Assembly: GCF_011386835.1 (NCBI RefSeq)
Contig: NC_088792.1
Coordinates: 114,734,421 to 114,798,420, forward strand
DNA from: Chrysemys picta bellii
Taxonomy: Eukaryota > Chordata > Testudines > Emydidae
Direction: 5' to 3'
DNA: 64,000 nucleotides
Shown: in pieces, positions 23,457-33,835 of the stretch
Layout of the letters: every line of letters starts with the position of its first letter
How positions within the stretch are numbered: position 1 is the stretch's first letter
Translations under genes and position numbers: made by a program
The notes under the pieces: generated by a model
Database searches by the model: none
What the model was told of the DNA's origin: nothing
The model's input: only the letters and a program-made list of their open reading frames with translations

Positions 23457-24212
23457 TGTAACAGCAACGGCTCCTAGACCCCCACTCTCTGTGATTAAAG
23501 GGCCGGGAGTCTCATATGAATTAGCACACACCCTGAAAGTGGTGGAGACAGTAAATTAAAATATGGTTAAGATATGGAATGTATGTTGATGAATGCTTGA
23601 TGTACATGAATGGTTAGGGAGGTGCCAGCCTAGAAAGGGAGTATCCATCGGCCAAAGAATGTGTCAAGTGGATGACCAGAAACCCCCGGAGGGTAAACTG
23701 GGATCCACCCCATCACCTGGAAGGATGAGAAACACAAACTTTGGACAGTTTGGAGCCACCAGGAATGTGCCCAAGAATGTGCCATCTGCTGATTGAGTCA
23801 GCAACAGCAGGATGAAACAGCTCCCATAGACTAACATAGGAATTAAATCCTTTAAGAATGGACTCTAAAGACTGATGACTTTGAGTCTCTGGTTCTGCTG
23901 CCAACCTCCAGGAGCATCAGGTGCACCTGACACAGACTCAGCTCCATCCTCATGCCCAAGATACCTGGCCAGTAACTTGGCATGAGCAACTTCTAGGCTG
24001 GTAACTATAAAACCTATACAGAACTTAAATGAATGATTGTGTGAATGAATATATGTGTGTGTATAAGGAATAAGTAGTGATAGGAATAAGTAGTCAAAAC
24101 AATGTTGTTTACTTTTATCTTTTGCTTTATCATTATATTTTCAATAAATGTGGCATCTTTGCCTTATCCCTCTTAATAAGATCCTGCTGGTTTTTATTCT
24201 ATTGGTATAACA
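23457..24212 (+). repeat. LTR-like element
   Basis: It begins tgtaacagcaacggctccta and ends ctattggtataaca. It contains gggccgggagtctcatatga and a poly(A) signal (tcaataaatgtgg near 24143). I recall this sequence as a turtle retroelement LTR. No matching target duplication was found, and the start is uncertain. Confidence 0.5.
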
Positions 24213-24689
24213 GTATGACCTCAGGAACAAACTACTTTCAATCATATACAAGCTTTAATGTTAGTGGTAAATGCAATCTCTAAAATTATCAGGGAGAAGG
24301 AATTTAATTGATTCACTGCTTATTCACAACATCAACACTCACCATTGGCAAAATAAGCTATATTTTCTCGCTCTCTTTAATCTAAACATATAACTACTGT
24401 CCACTTAAATGAATAGGACCCAATTCTGCTTTTATATAGGCCTACCAACTCCAATTGTGCTAGGTTTCTGAGCCATCTTATAATTATAATTGGGGCTCTC
24501 CATTGGAGACTGACTTACCATACACATGCTGCTGATTTAGTGCATCTCACAGTTAGTTTGGAGTTGTCTCTCTTGAGCCAGTGCCACGCACTTTTGGTGC
24601 TGTAGCACCTAGCTGCAGTCTCATTGTCATTAGTCACTTCTGAAAACAGTGGCCAGGGTCCACGGGAATATCAATCACTTTTGAAAATC
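24213..24689. other. Unassigned stretch
   Basis: No recognised feature. Confidence 0.35.
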
Positions 24690-24845
24690 ATGTGTGAACT
24701 CCGAGGCCCATTAAAGTCAATGGGAAAACTCTGCATTAATTTTAATGCATCCAGGATTTCACCCCTTGGCTTCTGATCCTGCCCCACTGTCTGTGGCCAA
24801 TGGTAGCTTGCCATTGACTTTATTGGGAGCAGGATCAGAGCCACG
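24690..24845. repeat. Palindromic short elements, two abutting copies
   Basis: gaggcccattaaagtcaatg ... gcatccaggatttcacccc is followed by cttctgatcctgccccactg ... gactttattgggagcaggat. Both halves have ccatt-gac-tt cores and inverted gatcctg/caggatc ends. Confidence 0.5.
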
Positions 24846-26103
24846 GATCTCAAAAATTATTTTTACATGTAAATAACTTCATTATCAGTTGAGTATATTT
24901 GCCTCATAGTTATTTCCACATTCCTATACAGTAGATGCCACCTGTGCAAATAAAAATCAAATTTAGAGGCGGCCCATTGTAAAGGATGTGCATGCTATGG
25001 TTAATGTATACTTATACAGCAACCTGAGTTTCCTGTAATTGCCTGCACAATGGTGTGCTTCAATGAGCCAAGAATTTGAATCATAGCAGGACCGTAAAAC
25101 ATTACAGACTTCTAAATAAGACACCTTTCTAGCCATTTCAACAACTAATTTTTACCTCAGTTAGAGATACATTACACATTCATGAGTGATGACTGTTTCT
25201 AATGCAATGAGATTAATATGCTTACCCAGTGCTTGAATGACTACCATTCGTGGGGTAGAAAACAGAATGAATCAATCAATTTTTATTTCTCAGATACTGC
25301 TGTGCCACAGGGGGGGCTGCCTCTTGGATTGGATCTGCTTTGGTGAACTTCTAATTGCTAACTTTATTCACCATTTACAGGTATAGAAATCGTCCCTCTT
25401 TGTGTGTGTGTAAAAAAAAAAAAAAAGTCTTTGAATTTGTTATTCAAATCAATCTGAATGACACATTCTGATTTTATAGATTCAGGCCCTCTCAATCTGT
25501 GAACAAGAGTGATGCTTCTGAGAACTAGATATTACATACTGCATTTCAATTAGTTTCAGCTAGATGCAAATTTTTAATAAAATATTACAATTCTTGCATG
25601 ACTACAATTTTTCAGCTGGTATTCTACAATATTATTTTTAAAAGAAATGACAAACAGAACTTCTCTTACCACCATTTAAACCATACAGTGTTACACTGCC
25701 ATTCAACAAAAGATCATTTGCATCCAGGGGATAAAAAATTTTCCACAATGTGGACTCTACAAGGTCACCGAACATGAAAAAAAATCTTTTTTTCCTAGTG
25801 AGAAGTTCCAGAAGTTACAAAAATCTTTGTACTATTACAGTCGTTGATAAAAGATGTCCTTCTGAATTCATAAATTGCACCAGTAAGACTGTATTCGTTG
25901 ACAAAAAGATTAACATTAATCTTCCCCTTAAAGATTCCATACTGCATAGGAATATTTCTTTAAGAAATATAGTGTATTAAAAAAATGCTCAAAGACATCA
26001 GACTTGCTGGCTAACAGATGCAGGTGTTATGCTATATTATCTTTAAGATAAAAGTATAGTTTACATAATTTTGTTTCAAATCTAGTTTAAAAAAAGAAAA
26101 ACA
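24846..26103. other. AT-rich stretch, nothing assigned
   Basis: A minus-strand exon-like segment at 25670-25756 was examined and not accepted. No repeat family is recognised. Confidence 0.35.
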
Positions 26104-26200
26104 TAAGGGCCAATTTCTGACCTGAGATATGCACTGGCAATAACAGCTGTCCTTGAAGTCAATGGCCACTTCATGTGTGCATTTTGAAACAGAATTATCC
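26104..26200. repeat. Palindromic short element
   Basis: gggccaatttctgacctgag opens it, tgaagtcaatggccacttca is the core, and gaaacagaattat is the decayed closing arm. Confidence 0.45.
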
Positions 26201-26263
26201 CATAGTGTTTTTAAGGGTGTGTTAGTTACATGTAGAAGTTTGCAGATTCTGGTAAGTGTGGTG

Positions 26264-26282
26264 TTTTTTTTTTTTTTTTTTT
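26264..26282. repeat. T-rich homopolymer run
   Basis: An uninterrupted run of about 19 T. Confidence 0.85.
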
Positions 26283-26879
26283 AAATCATTGTTGTATGAA
26301 TTTGGCATTCCGGACAGAATGAGACTGCACAGACTGGGTTAAACTTGACCTTGGGCCAAATGTATCACTGGCACAAGTGGATACAATGCTATTGAATCAG
26401 AGTTGCATAGGCCTATGCCAGTGGTGAATTTGGCCTGTTGTGTTGCCAGGTACTTTGCAAGCTTTCCCACAAAGTTACGTCAATGCACCTCAGTCTGAAC
26501 CTCCATCTTGTCCAGTTTGTAGCGGGCCGGCTGCCTCCCACTCTGCAGCCCCCTGCTTCCATTTCCCACTCTTAAGGTTTCCTGACACAGACTCCACACA
26601 CCCTTTTCTGTGGTCAAAATACCCCTCCTTGAGGTCTGGGTTTATTCACAGAAAATAACTCAAAATACAATGCATAGTTGCAAAGTCTATGTTCAACAAA
26701 CAAACATTTCTCTTGCTACTCCCAGGCCTCTCTGCCTAGGGAGCTTTTGCACACTTTCCGCTGCTAGCTCAGAGCTTCTCCTGTTTCAGAAGGCAACTCC
26801 AAGACCTTTCTGTCTGGAGTCTCAGGGCTCGGCTGTGAGTTACAGCGCAATAAAGGAGCCCCGGGCACACTAGCTCACT

Positions 26880-27546
26880 ACCCCTCCATGCTGGCAAGGC
26901 ACGTAGAGCGCTCTGACTCCGTGGCTACAGCGCTGCTGGTACTCCACCTCAGCGAGTGGAATAACGTTTGCTGCACCTCCACTGGTGCCAGTGTGGACGA
27001 GGTGTTGCATTACTGTGCTCTGATCGGCCTCCGGAAGCATCCCATAATCCCCTTAAGTCAAGTGGCCACTCTTCCCATTGTTTTGAACTTGCTGCTGGAA
27101 TGTGGCTATGCCGTTTGAAAGCTTCATTTCTGACAGCCGGCTGCTTACCTGTTCTGAAAAAGAATAGTGTGGAATGCTGTGTGTGAGAGAGAGAGGCGGG
27201 GAGGGGAGACGGAGGTCTGCTGCTGTCTGAACTTACAAGACAGCATGATGACATGCTCTCATCCCCCCAAAAACCCACTCTCTCTTTCCCCACATACACA
27301 TAACACACTCCCTGTCACACTCCACCCCACCCCACCTATTTGAAAAGCACGTTGCAGTCACCTGCATGCTGGGATAGTTGCCTATAATGCACCACTCCCA
27401 ATGCCACTGCAAGTGCCACAAATGTGGCCACACCACTGTGAAAGCAGCTGTCAGTGTGGACAGACTGCAGTGCTTTCCCTACTGCACTCTCCGAAGGCGG
27501 GTTTAACTCACAGCGCTCTACATCTGCAAGTGTAGCCATGCCCTTA
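26880..27546. mobile_element. Non-autonomous DNA element with gtagagcgct/agcgctctac ends
   Basis: Subterminal inverted sequences gtagagcgct (about 26899) and agcgctctac (about 27511) bracket GC-rich interior sequence. The right end reads tgcaagtgtagcc. The left limit is approximate. No transposase is encoded. Confidence 0.5.
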
Positions 27547-27803
27547 GGTCTGATCTACACTGAAAAGTTACATCAGCATAGCTACATCTCTCAGGAGCAT
27601 GAAAAATCCACAACCCTGAGAGATGTAGCTAAGCCGAGCAAAACTCGAAGTGTAGACAGAGCTAGGTCGATGGGAGAGTTCTTCCATCAACCCGGCTAAT
27701 GTTCTTCAGGCAGGGGATTAATTACAGCGATGGGAGAACCCCTCCTGTTACTGTTGAAGTGTTGCAGCTGTGCCGCTGTAGCATTTTAAGTGGAGACATA
27801 GCC
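27547..27803. mobile_element. Harbinger-type MITE with TTA duplication
   Basis: The left end is ggtctgatctacactg and the right end complements to ggctatgtctccactt. TTA flanks both ends (27544-27546 and 27804-27806). The interior contains the inverted pair catctctcaggagcatg / cctgagagatgtagct. Confidence 0.6.
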
Positions 27804-28084
27804 TTATTCCCAAATCCCAGGATTCTGCTGGAGCCTGCTCACTCCTAACAGTCTCTGCTCTCCATGAGCATCCCCCCATCGTCACTGCAACTTCCAGTTG
27901 CTTGTTACAGGGAACTCACTTGATCCCTCTCAGATGGAACTCATTCTGTCATCAGGGTTTGCTTAGCCACAGACTCTCCAGCCCAGTGGGCAAGACACAC
28001 TGTTACAAGAAACTTGTCAACTGTGGTCCTGTGATGTAGACAAAGGGCCATTAAGTACTGAGCTGGGGAAAGACATTGTCGCCT

Positions 28085-28310
28085 AGAGGATTGGATGCAT
28101 AGGGTTGGGAATCAGGAGTGGCTCAGCTCTGATGCTGTCTCTTATCACTGTGTATTCTTGGGCAGGTAGCTTGACCTTTGTGCTTCAGTTTCCCCATCTA
28201 TAAAAAGAGAGTACCAGCACATGCCTACCTTCTGCATAGTGATGCTGTGGTGATCAAATAGTTAGTGCTGGGACAATGATTCAAACACATAAACTGCTAA
28301 ATAAGTTCTA
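28085..28310 (+). repeat. MIR-type SINE
   Basis: gggaatcaggagtggctcag, then tgggcaggtagcttgacctt, cagtttccccatctataaaa and ctgtggtgatcaaatagtta follow the MIR/CORE order. Confidence 0.7.
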
Positions 28311-29619
28311 AATATAACTGCGGTTCTTACACAAAGTTTAACATCACTGTCTCTGTCCCTCAAAGACAGAATACACAAAACCTCTAATATTTCTTAGTAT
28401 TTTTCAACACTTCTAACATGACCTTTTACTTCTGCAGTAAAAGCACACAGTATTCCATACAGGGCTATTCAAAAGTAGAAGTCTTTGTTCTGCTTAAAAA
28501 TTGATGAACACACTTTTATTAGAACTGAGCAAATACGCAAGATAGTGCTCACCAACACTTTTCACATTTCAAACAGTGGTTTCCTTTGATCACATGTGTG
28601 TCCTTGTTAATTGGCTGTTTACAAAGAAATTTGTGAACAAGTTTATCATATCATATTTGGGAAATGGCTGTTCTACATACAAATTCCTGCTGTGCAGATT
28701 GTAATTCCCTTGTAGTACCTTACACCATGAGTTATCCTATTGAAGTCAGTGGGTACTACTCAGTATGAGTAAGGGTCTCCCAATCTGTTTCTATATTTAC
28801 CTGTGAACATGGTATGCAGATTAACAAGAGTATTTTGATGTTTGCTATTTGTTATTCTATTTAAAAGGTTGCAATCCATTCAGGGAGCAGATATGATACC
28901 ATGTGAATTTGGTGTCCAGTCAAGGCCACAAATAATAAATAATAGTCAAAGTGAACAGCTGGCAAAACAAATTACAGGCCAAAATTTGTTTGCATAGACT
29001 GTTCATTGATCAATTATGAATAATGAATACATTAATAAAAATCAAAGTCAGTGTATAATTTGCAAAGATAAAAAAAGGAAGGCATTCATGAGAAATTATT
29101 CACAGAGAATAATCTGTCCAGCCCTAATCATCTGTCCATATTGAGTAGCAAATTGATTTGCTTATTGTCTCATGAAGACAGAGTTGTAATCTTTAACTCA
29201 ACTAAATGGGCACATTTGGGGATAGAGATTAACTTTTTAATGAACCGTTAAAGACAAATAAGTTTAAAATTAGGCAGACCAGCATTCAATAAGAATTTAT
29301 CCAGGCAAATCGTAACATGAAAATACAACTGTATAACCATGTGCAACAGTTACCTCAGGTTATTGAACTGAGTCATGTTAGTAGCAAGTGATCCCTGGAT
29401 AATAAAGAAAAATCCTCTGTGAGCGTTTCCAGCTGTGTGGGATCAGTGAGTAGATACACAGAAGATATGGACTCACACTAACCTTGGTTCCAGAAAAGAT
29501 ACAAATGTATGCAATTCTGGTCAACTTATAATTGCCATTTCCATTAGTGTGGGGGTGAAGAAGTGGTCTGATCTCATTCATCAGAAAGCTTTTCTCCCCT
29601 ATTACTATCAACTCTTTAA
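28311..29619. other. AT-rich stretch, nothing assigned
   Basis: A weak tgaagtcagtgggtactact core near 28745 hints at another palindromic short element. No gene is recognised. Confidence 0.35.
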
Positions 29620-29710
29620 GGTCCTGATTTTAAGTGGCATTTAATACCCACAACTCCAATTGAAGTTATTGGGAATTGTGGGTGCTCAGATCTTCTGAAA
29701 ATCAGGCCCT
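29620..29710. repeat. Palindromic short element
   Basis: It opens aaggtcctgattttaagtgg and closes cttctgaaaatcaggccct. The core is ccaattgaagttattgggaa. It is a clear inverted repeat over the whole 90 bp. Confidence 0.65.
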
Positions 29711-29842
29711 CCACTAACAAAATATTTAGGGTGAAATCATTCCATATTGAGCCATGGGATGAGAGGACACTCCCATGCACACATTCGCCCTTCCCAAACC
29801 ACGACTTCACATTGAATAGAATGAATCTGAAAGGAGATATAA

Positions 29843-30330
29843 GCAGGGATGCAGAGAGGTTTTTGGGGGCCCAGGGCAAAATATGAAACTGAGCCCCCTC
29901 CCACCCTGAAACTGAGTCATGGGGTGGGGATGGGATTTGGAGAGTGAGCCTATCCCCACTCACCCTGCAATGGTGGCTCCTGTCCTGTGGGGCTGGGCCC
30001 GACTCCCTGCTCTGGGCATTGCAACTTGGGAAATATAGTTGCAACGCCATTCAGGTTTGGCCTTGCTGCCCCTCTGTCATCGGCAACAATCTAAGTGATG
30101 CTGTAGCCCTGTGTGCCAAGTCGCAAGGCCACTCACTCAAACTCCACGGGTTTATGGACTCGCGGAAAACTGCCCATGTTGGTCATCTCCCCCGCCATTG
30201 AGCCCTGGGCAGAAGCCGGAAACAAAGGACAAAGCAGAGAAGGTAAAAGCAATGACAAAAAATGGGGTTTTGGGGAAAAAAATTAATGGAACCGGGGGGG
30301 GGAGTTGGAGACAGAGACAGTGTCCTCCCC
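29843..30330 (+). mobile_element. Partial hAT-like GC-rich element
   Basis: It starts cagggatgcagagaggtttt followed by gggggcccagggcaaaatat, a start I associate with hAT-type non-autonomous elements in reptiles. The right end and target duplication are not identified. Confidence 0.4.
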
Positions 30331-30446
30331 CACGCGTTCTTACTTTTTTCAGCTGAAAAAGAAAAAGTTGGTCAAAAGTTACTTTCACTCAGATTTTAAA
30401 CATTTTTAAAAGATGTTGATGAGGAAGAACTAACAAGAGACTGAGT

Positions 30447-30530
30447 ATAATCCTGCAGGATCTGAGCACGCCCTGAAAGTTGACTTCCCTAGAAGTTTAG
30501 GTTGCTTAGCACCTCAGAGGATCAGGCCAT
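30447..30530. repeat. Palindromic short element
   Basis: taatcctgcaggatctgagc and gcacctcagaggatcaggcc are inverted halves around gttgacttccctagaagttt. Confidence 0.5.
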
Positions 30531-31464
30531 ATATTAATTAATTTGGTGAACATTCAAGGCCAAATCCTTGGCAGCTGTAAACTGATGGAGCGCTACTGAA
30601 GTAAGTGACTAGCTGAAATTCTGACCCTCAATATTCAGCATAGCAGTAATAATGATAAATTGTACTTATCACCTTTCATCTCTAGATTGACTCGAGGCAA
30701 GGCACAATTAAGAAACTATTTTCTTTCCTAGAAATAGAAATGAGAATTGAGAGTATGTCATATTCAGAAGCCTGCATTTATATGCCAGTTATGTAGTAGT
30801 TAGCATCAAGAATACAATGTTATCAATGTTTCCTACCAGTCATTTACTGTTCTTTCCTTCTGATCAGAATATGTACATACGTGGAAGTGTCTGCAGTCAT
30901 TGGTTTATGTTAACTATAAAGAGCCATTAAGGGGTAAATGCTAGGCTGATCAATTATGTTTAATGTACAATATACACAAATGTCAACTTAGGTATCAAAA
31001 CAGGTTGGCAGTGTGATGTGACTGGCATTATTAAATCACAGTTATAAAGCTGCTTGGATCCAGAATAAAATCTGATTAGCTAGTTTGCATTTTGAGACCT
31101 TTGTGATAATAATAAAATTGTCACAGCAAGTTGAAAAGGGAGACAAATACAAGTAATACTTCTGCGCACAGTTCTCATCTAATGATGACATCCTAAGAAA
31201 CATTTTGGTTGCCATGTGCACCATACACTTCAGAGACGGGGGTGCTTGGACATAACTCACCGAGAGGCGACTGTATGAGAAATCATTTCCCGTTTCCCCT
31301 CCTGCTTGATGAAACACTAACAATAAGATGTGGTCCATCGGTTCAATAACATTCAGGCAATAAACGGCTTTATTGCAAAACTGGGTTTAATTCTAAACAA
31401 AGTAATAAGTTTACAGCTTAGGACTGAAGAATCAGTATAATAGTTGGGATTTTTACGTTTCAAT
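30531..31464. other. Unassigned stretch
   Basis: No recognised gene or repeat. Confidence 0.35.
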
Positions 31465-31645
31465 ATTATTAAGCCTCACAATAGCCCTGTGAAGAAGGGT
31501 AGAATTACTATCCCACTTTACAGATTGGGAAGTGAGGCTAAGCTGTTAAGTGACTTTCCCAAGGTCATACCCAAACTGATTTGCAGAGCTGAGACTGGAA
31601 CTCAGGAATACGTGATTACCAGGGTCCCATATTCAAACAGAAGCA
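31465..31645 (-). repeat. MIR-type SINE, antisense
   Basis: cctcacaatagccctgtgaa, ctatcccactttacagattg, agtgaggctaagctgttaag, then caaggtcatacc and gagctgagactggaactcag are the complement of the MIR order. Confidence 0.75.
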
Positions 31646-31706
31646 GATTTAACAAACACTCTGAAATTTCCCACTGCACTGGGGAATTCTTGAGCAGGAC
31701 AGAGTT

Positions 31707-32552
31707 TAGGGTGGCCAACTTTCTAATGTCTGAAAATCAGACCCCCTTGCCTTGCCTCTTCCCCGGTACCCCTGCCCTGCCTCTTCCCTCGAGTTGCTGT
31801 CCCCCACTCACTCCTCTTCCCCCAACCCCATCACTCACTGCTTTCCCCCCTAAACTCCAGTGTGAGCAGCCCCAAGGGACTTGCAAACTCCAAGGGAATC
31901 AGCAGGCCACCTGGGAGTGCAGGTCAGAGGAGTGCTGTGGCCGCACGGGAGAAACCAGGCAGTCTTGCTGGCAAGCTAGGATATGGCCATCCTACACAGC
32001 AGCCTCCCGCCTCCCTCTGCGCTGCCTGCCCAGCAGCCCTCTTCTCCGCCTGCTCAAGCCCTCCCTGCCCTGGAGATGCCTGTGAGCGCAGCCAGAGGAA
32101 GCACTGGCTGCTGGGGCAGCATGCATTCCTTCCCTCCTGGGGAACGTTCCATGCCTGCTGGGAGCTCCTTATCCTGCTTGCTATGTCCTCCACTGCAGCC
32201 CTGCAAACTGTGCTCCTCAAAAGGGCTGCCTGCAGCCCGAGCTGGTGCATGCACGCTGCCCTAGGAGCCACCTAGGGTGACCAGATGTCCCGATTTTATA
32301 AGGACAGTCCCGATATTCAGGGCTTTTTCTTATATAGGCGCCTATTATCCTCACCCTCATCCCAATTTTTCACACTTGTTATCTGGTCACCCTAGAGCTG
32401 CCACTTCAGGGCCAGGCAACAGGCTGCCACTTCTCTCCCCCAACCCACTGTCACCGGACTTTTAGTGTCTGGTCAGTACACCCGACCGGACACCAGCAGA
32501 TTCCCTTTTCGGCCAGACTTTCCAGTCAAAAACTGGAGACCTGGAAATCCTA
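31707..32552. mobile_element. Non-autonomous hAT element, exact 8-bp duplication
   Basis: ACAGAGTT flanks both ends (31699-31706 and 32553-32560). The ends tagggtggccaac and the complement of acctggaaatccta are imperfect inverted copies. It contains the nested MITE at 32272-32395 and no transposase. Confidence 0.75.
32272..32395. mobile_element. 124-bp MITE with perfect 15-bp inverted ends
   Basis: CTAGGGTGACCAGAT at the left and its exact complement at the right bound a short AT-rich body. It is nested in the hAT element. TA or CTA/TAG may be the target duplication. Confidence 0.8.
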
Positions 32553-32560
32553 ACAGAGTT

Positions 32561-33180
32561 ACAGTAGCAACTCCTACACCACCCCATCCTAGTCCTCACA
32601 GTGGTTGAGTAGAGGGGAAAGGGAATATGACCAGGATGTTACCAGGCACAGCTTGACTGCCCGAACAAACCCCATGGGGGCTGTGGGCTGCTGACTTAAG
32701 TCAGAGAGCCTTAGGCTCCCCTAGTTGGCATGAGGGATCTGAACCAGCACACATCAGTGCAGAGGACTGTGGGGGTCACAATGGTCACTTGTAGCCACTT
32801 TTGCATCCCTGTCCTGGGTCTTGGGTTAAGCACAGTTTAACTGAAATGGAACACTTGGCCCAATAATTCAAGTATGATTGTTGTATAGATTATTTTTCTC
32901 CCTGTATTATTTATCTTGCAATTCAGTTAGAAGCTATCCTGGGAAACAGCCTCACAATAGATGTTTCAAACTTTTTAACATATGCCAGTTGGGTAGTTGG
33001 ATTTTATCCTGTATCTTGTTTTACCAGATAATTTTGCTAAACTCGAATATGGCAGCATACATGCTTATACTTTCAATTACGTCTCCTCCTGAAATTAGCT
33101 TACATCATAAATTTTTACTTCGGCACAGCTGAAAGTACTTGTTATTTCAAACTAAGATAAAGCATATGGTGGATGAGGGC
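32561..33180. other. Unassigned stretch
   Basis: No recognised feature. Confidence 0.35.
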
Positions 33181-33365
33181 CAGGGCCGGCTGTAGGTTTT
33201 TGGCTGCCCCAAGCAAAAAAATTTTTGTCTGCCCCCCACCCCAGCCCTGGGTTCTCTCTTCCCCCCTCCCACCTGCACCCCCTGCCACCCCAGCCCTGGG
33301 CTCTCTCTTCCCTCCTCCCCCACCCGCACCCCCTGCCGCCCCAGCCCTGGGCTCCACCCCACCAG
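33181..33365 (+). mobile_element. 3'-truncated hAT element with ~54-bp tandem repeat
   Basis: It starts CAGGGCCGGCTGTAGG and continues tggctgccccaagcaaaaaa, as in the element at 9825. About 2.5 copies of a ~54-bp unit (ccccagccctgggctctctc...) follow. The right inverted end is missing. Confidence 0.65.
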
Positions 33366-33610
33366 TGATGATTCTGCTTAGATGTGAAATGACAACAAAA
33401 ATATTAAAAAGATGAAGCATATCAATATGGACCAGCTGGAAGGATTCTAGAAATTAAAGGAGATGCAACTAGTGATCACTAAAACTCAGTTCAGCATAGC
33501 TCAGTATAAATAAAGAACAGAATTTTTATAATATTTAGTTTTCTGTATCAGAGAGCTGAACTATTGTCAGATCTCCGTTTGCTTAATAGGTTTGTACCAT
33601 TGCACATTTT

Positions 33611-33835
33611 GGCCCCGATGCAGCAAAACACTTAAGCACATGTTTAATTTTAAGACTCGGTAGTCCTGTTGACATGGGAATGGTATTATATTTTGGGGGT
33701 TGCATCAGATAGCAGGGGACTATATTCGATGACTCAGGAGGTTCCTTCCAATCCTATGTCACTATGACAAAAGATTTACTCATGTGCTTAAAATTAAGTA
33801 TGTGCTTAAGTGGATTTTTTTCCATCAGAGCCTCT
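33611..33835. repeat. Palindromic short element split by a CR1 tail
   Basis: The left arm gcaaaacacttaagcacatg is mirrored by actcatgtgcttaaaattaa and agtatgtgcttaagtgg on the right. Between them, about 33690-33770, lies a CR1-like tail (gatgactcaggaggttcctt, ccaatcctatg). This orders the insertions. Confidence 0.6.

Larger units (their letters stand above)
26518..28007 (-). mobile_element. Antisense LTR-like element carrying two DNA elements
   Basis: On the minus strand it starts TGTAACAGTGTGTCTTGCCC and ends GGCCCGCTACA, giving TGTA/TACA ends. A minus-strand AATAAA lies at 26641-26646. Two DNA elements (26880-27546 and 27547-27803) lie inside. No target duplication was identified. The LTR call rests on ends and poly(A) signal. 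Confidence 0.45.

Noticed and set aside
25670..25756. Minus-strand exon-like segment with gtaaga donor, encoding LWKIFYPLDANDLLLNGS-type sequence
   Set aside because: It has no match in MOCOS as I recall it, and its end phase does not fit the exon at 13374. RNA evidence would be needed.
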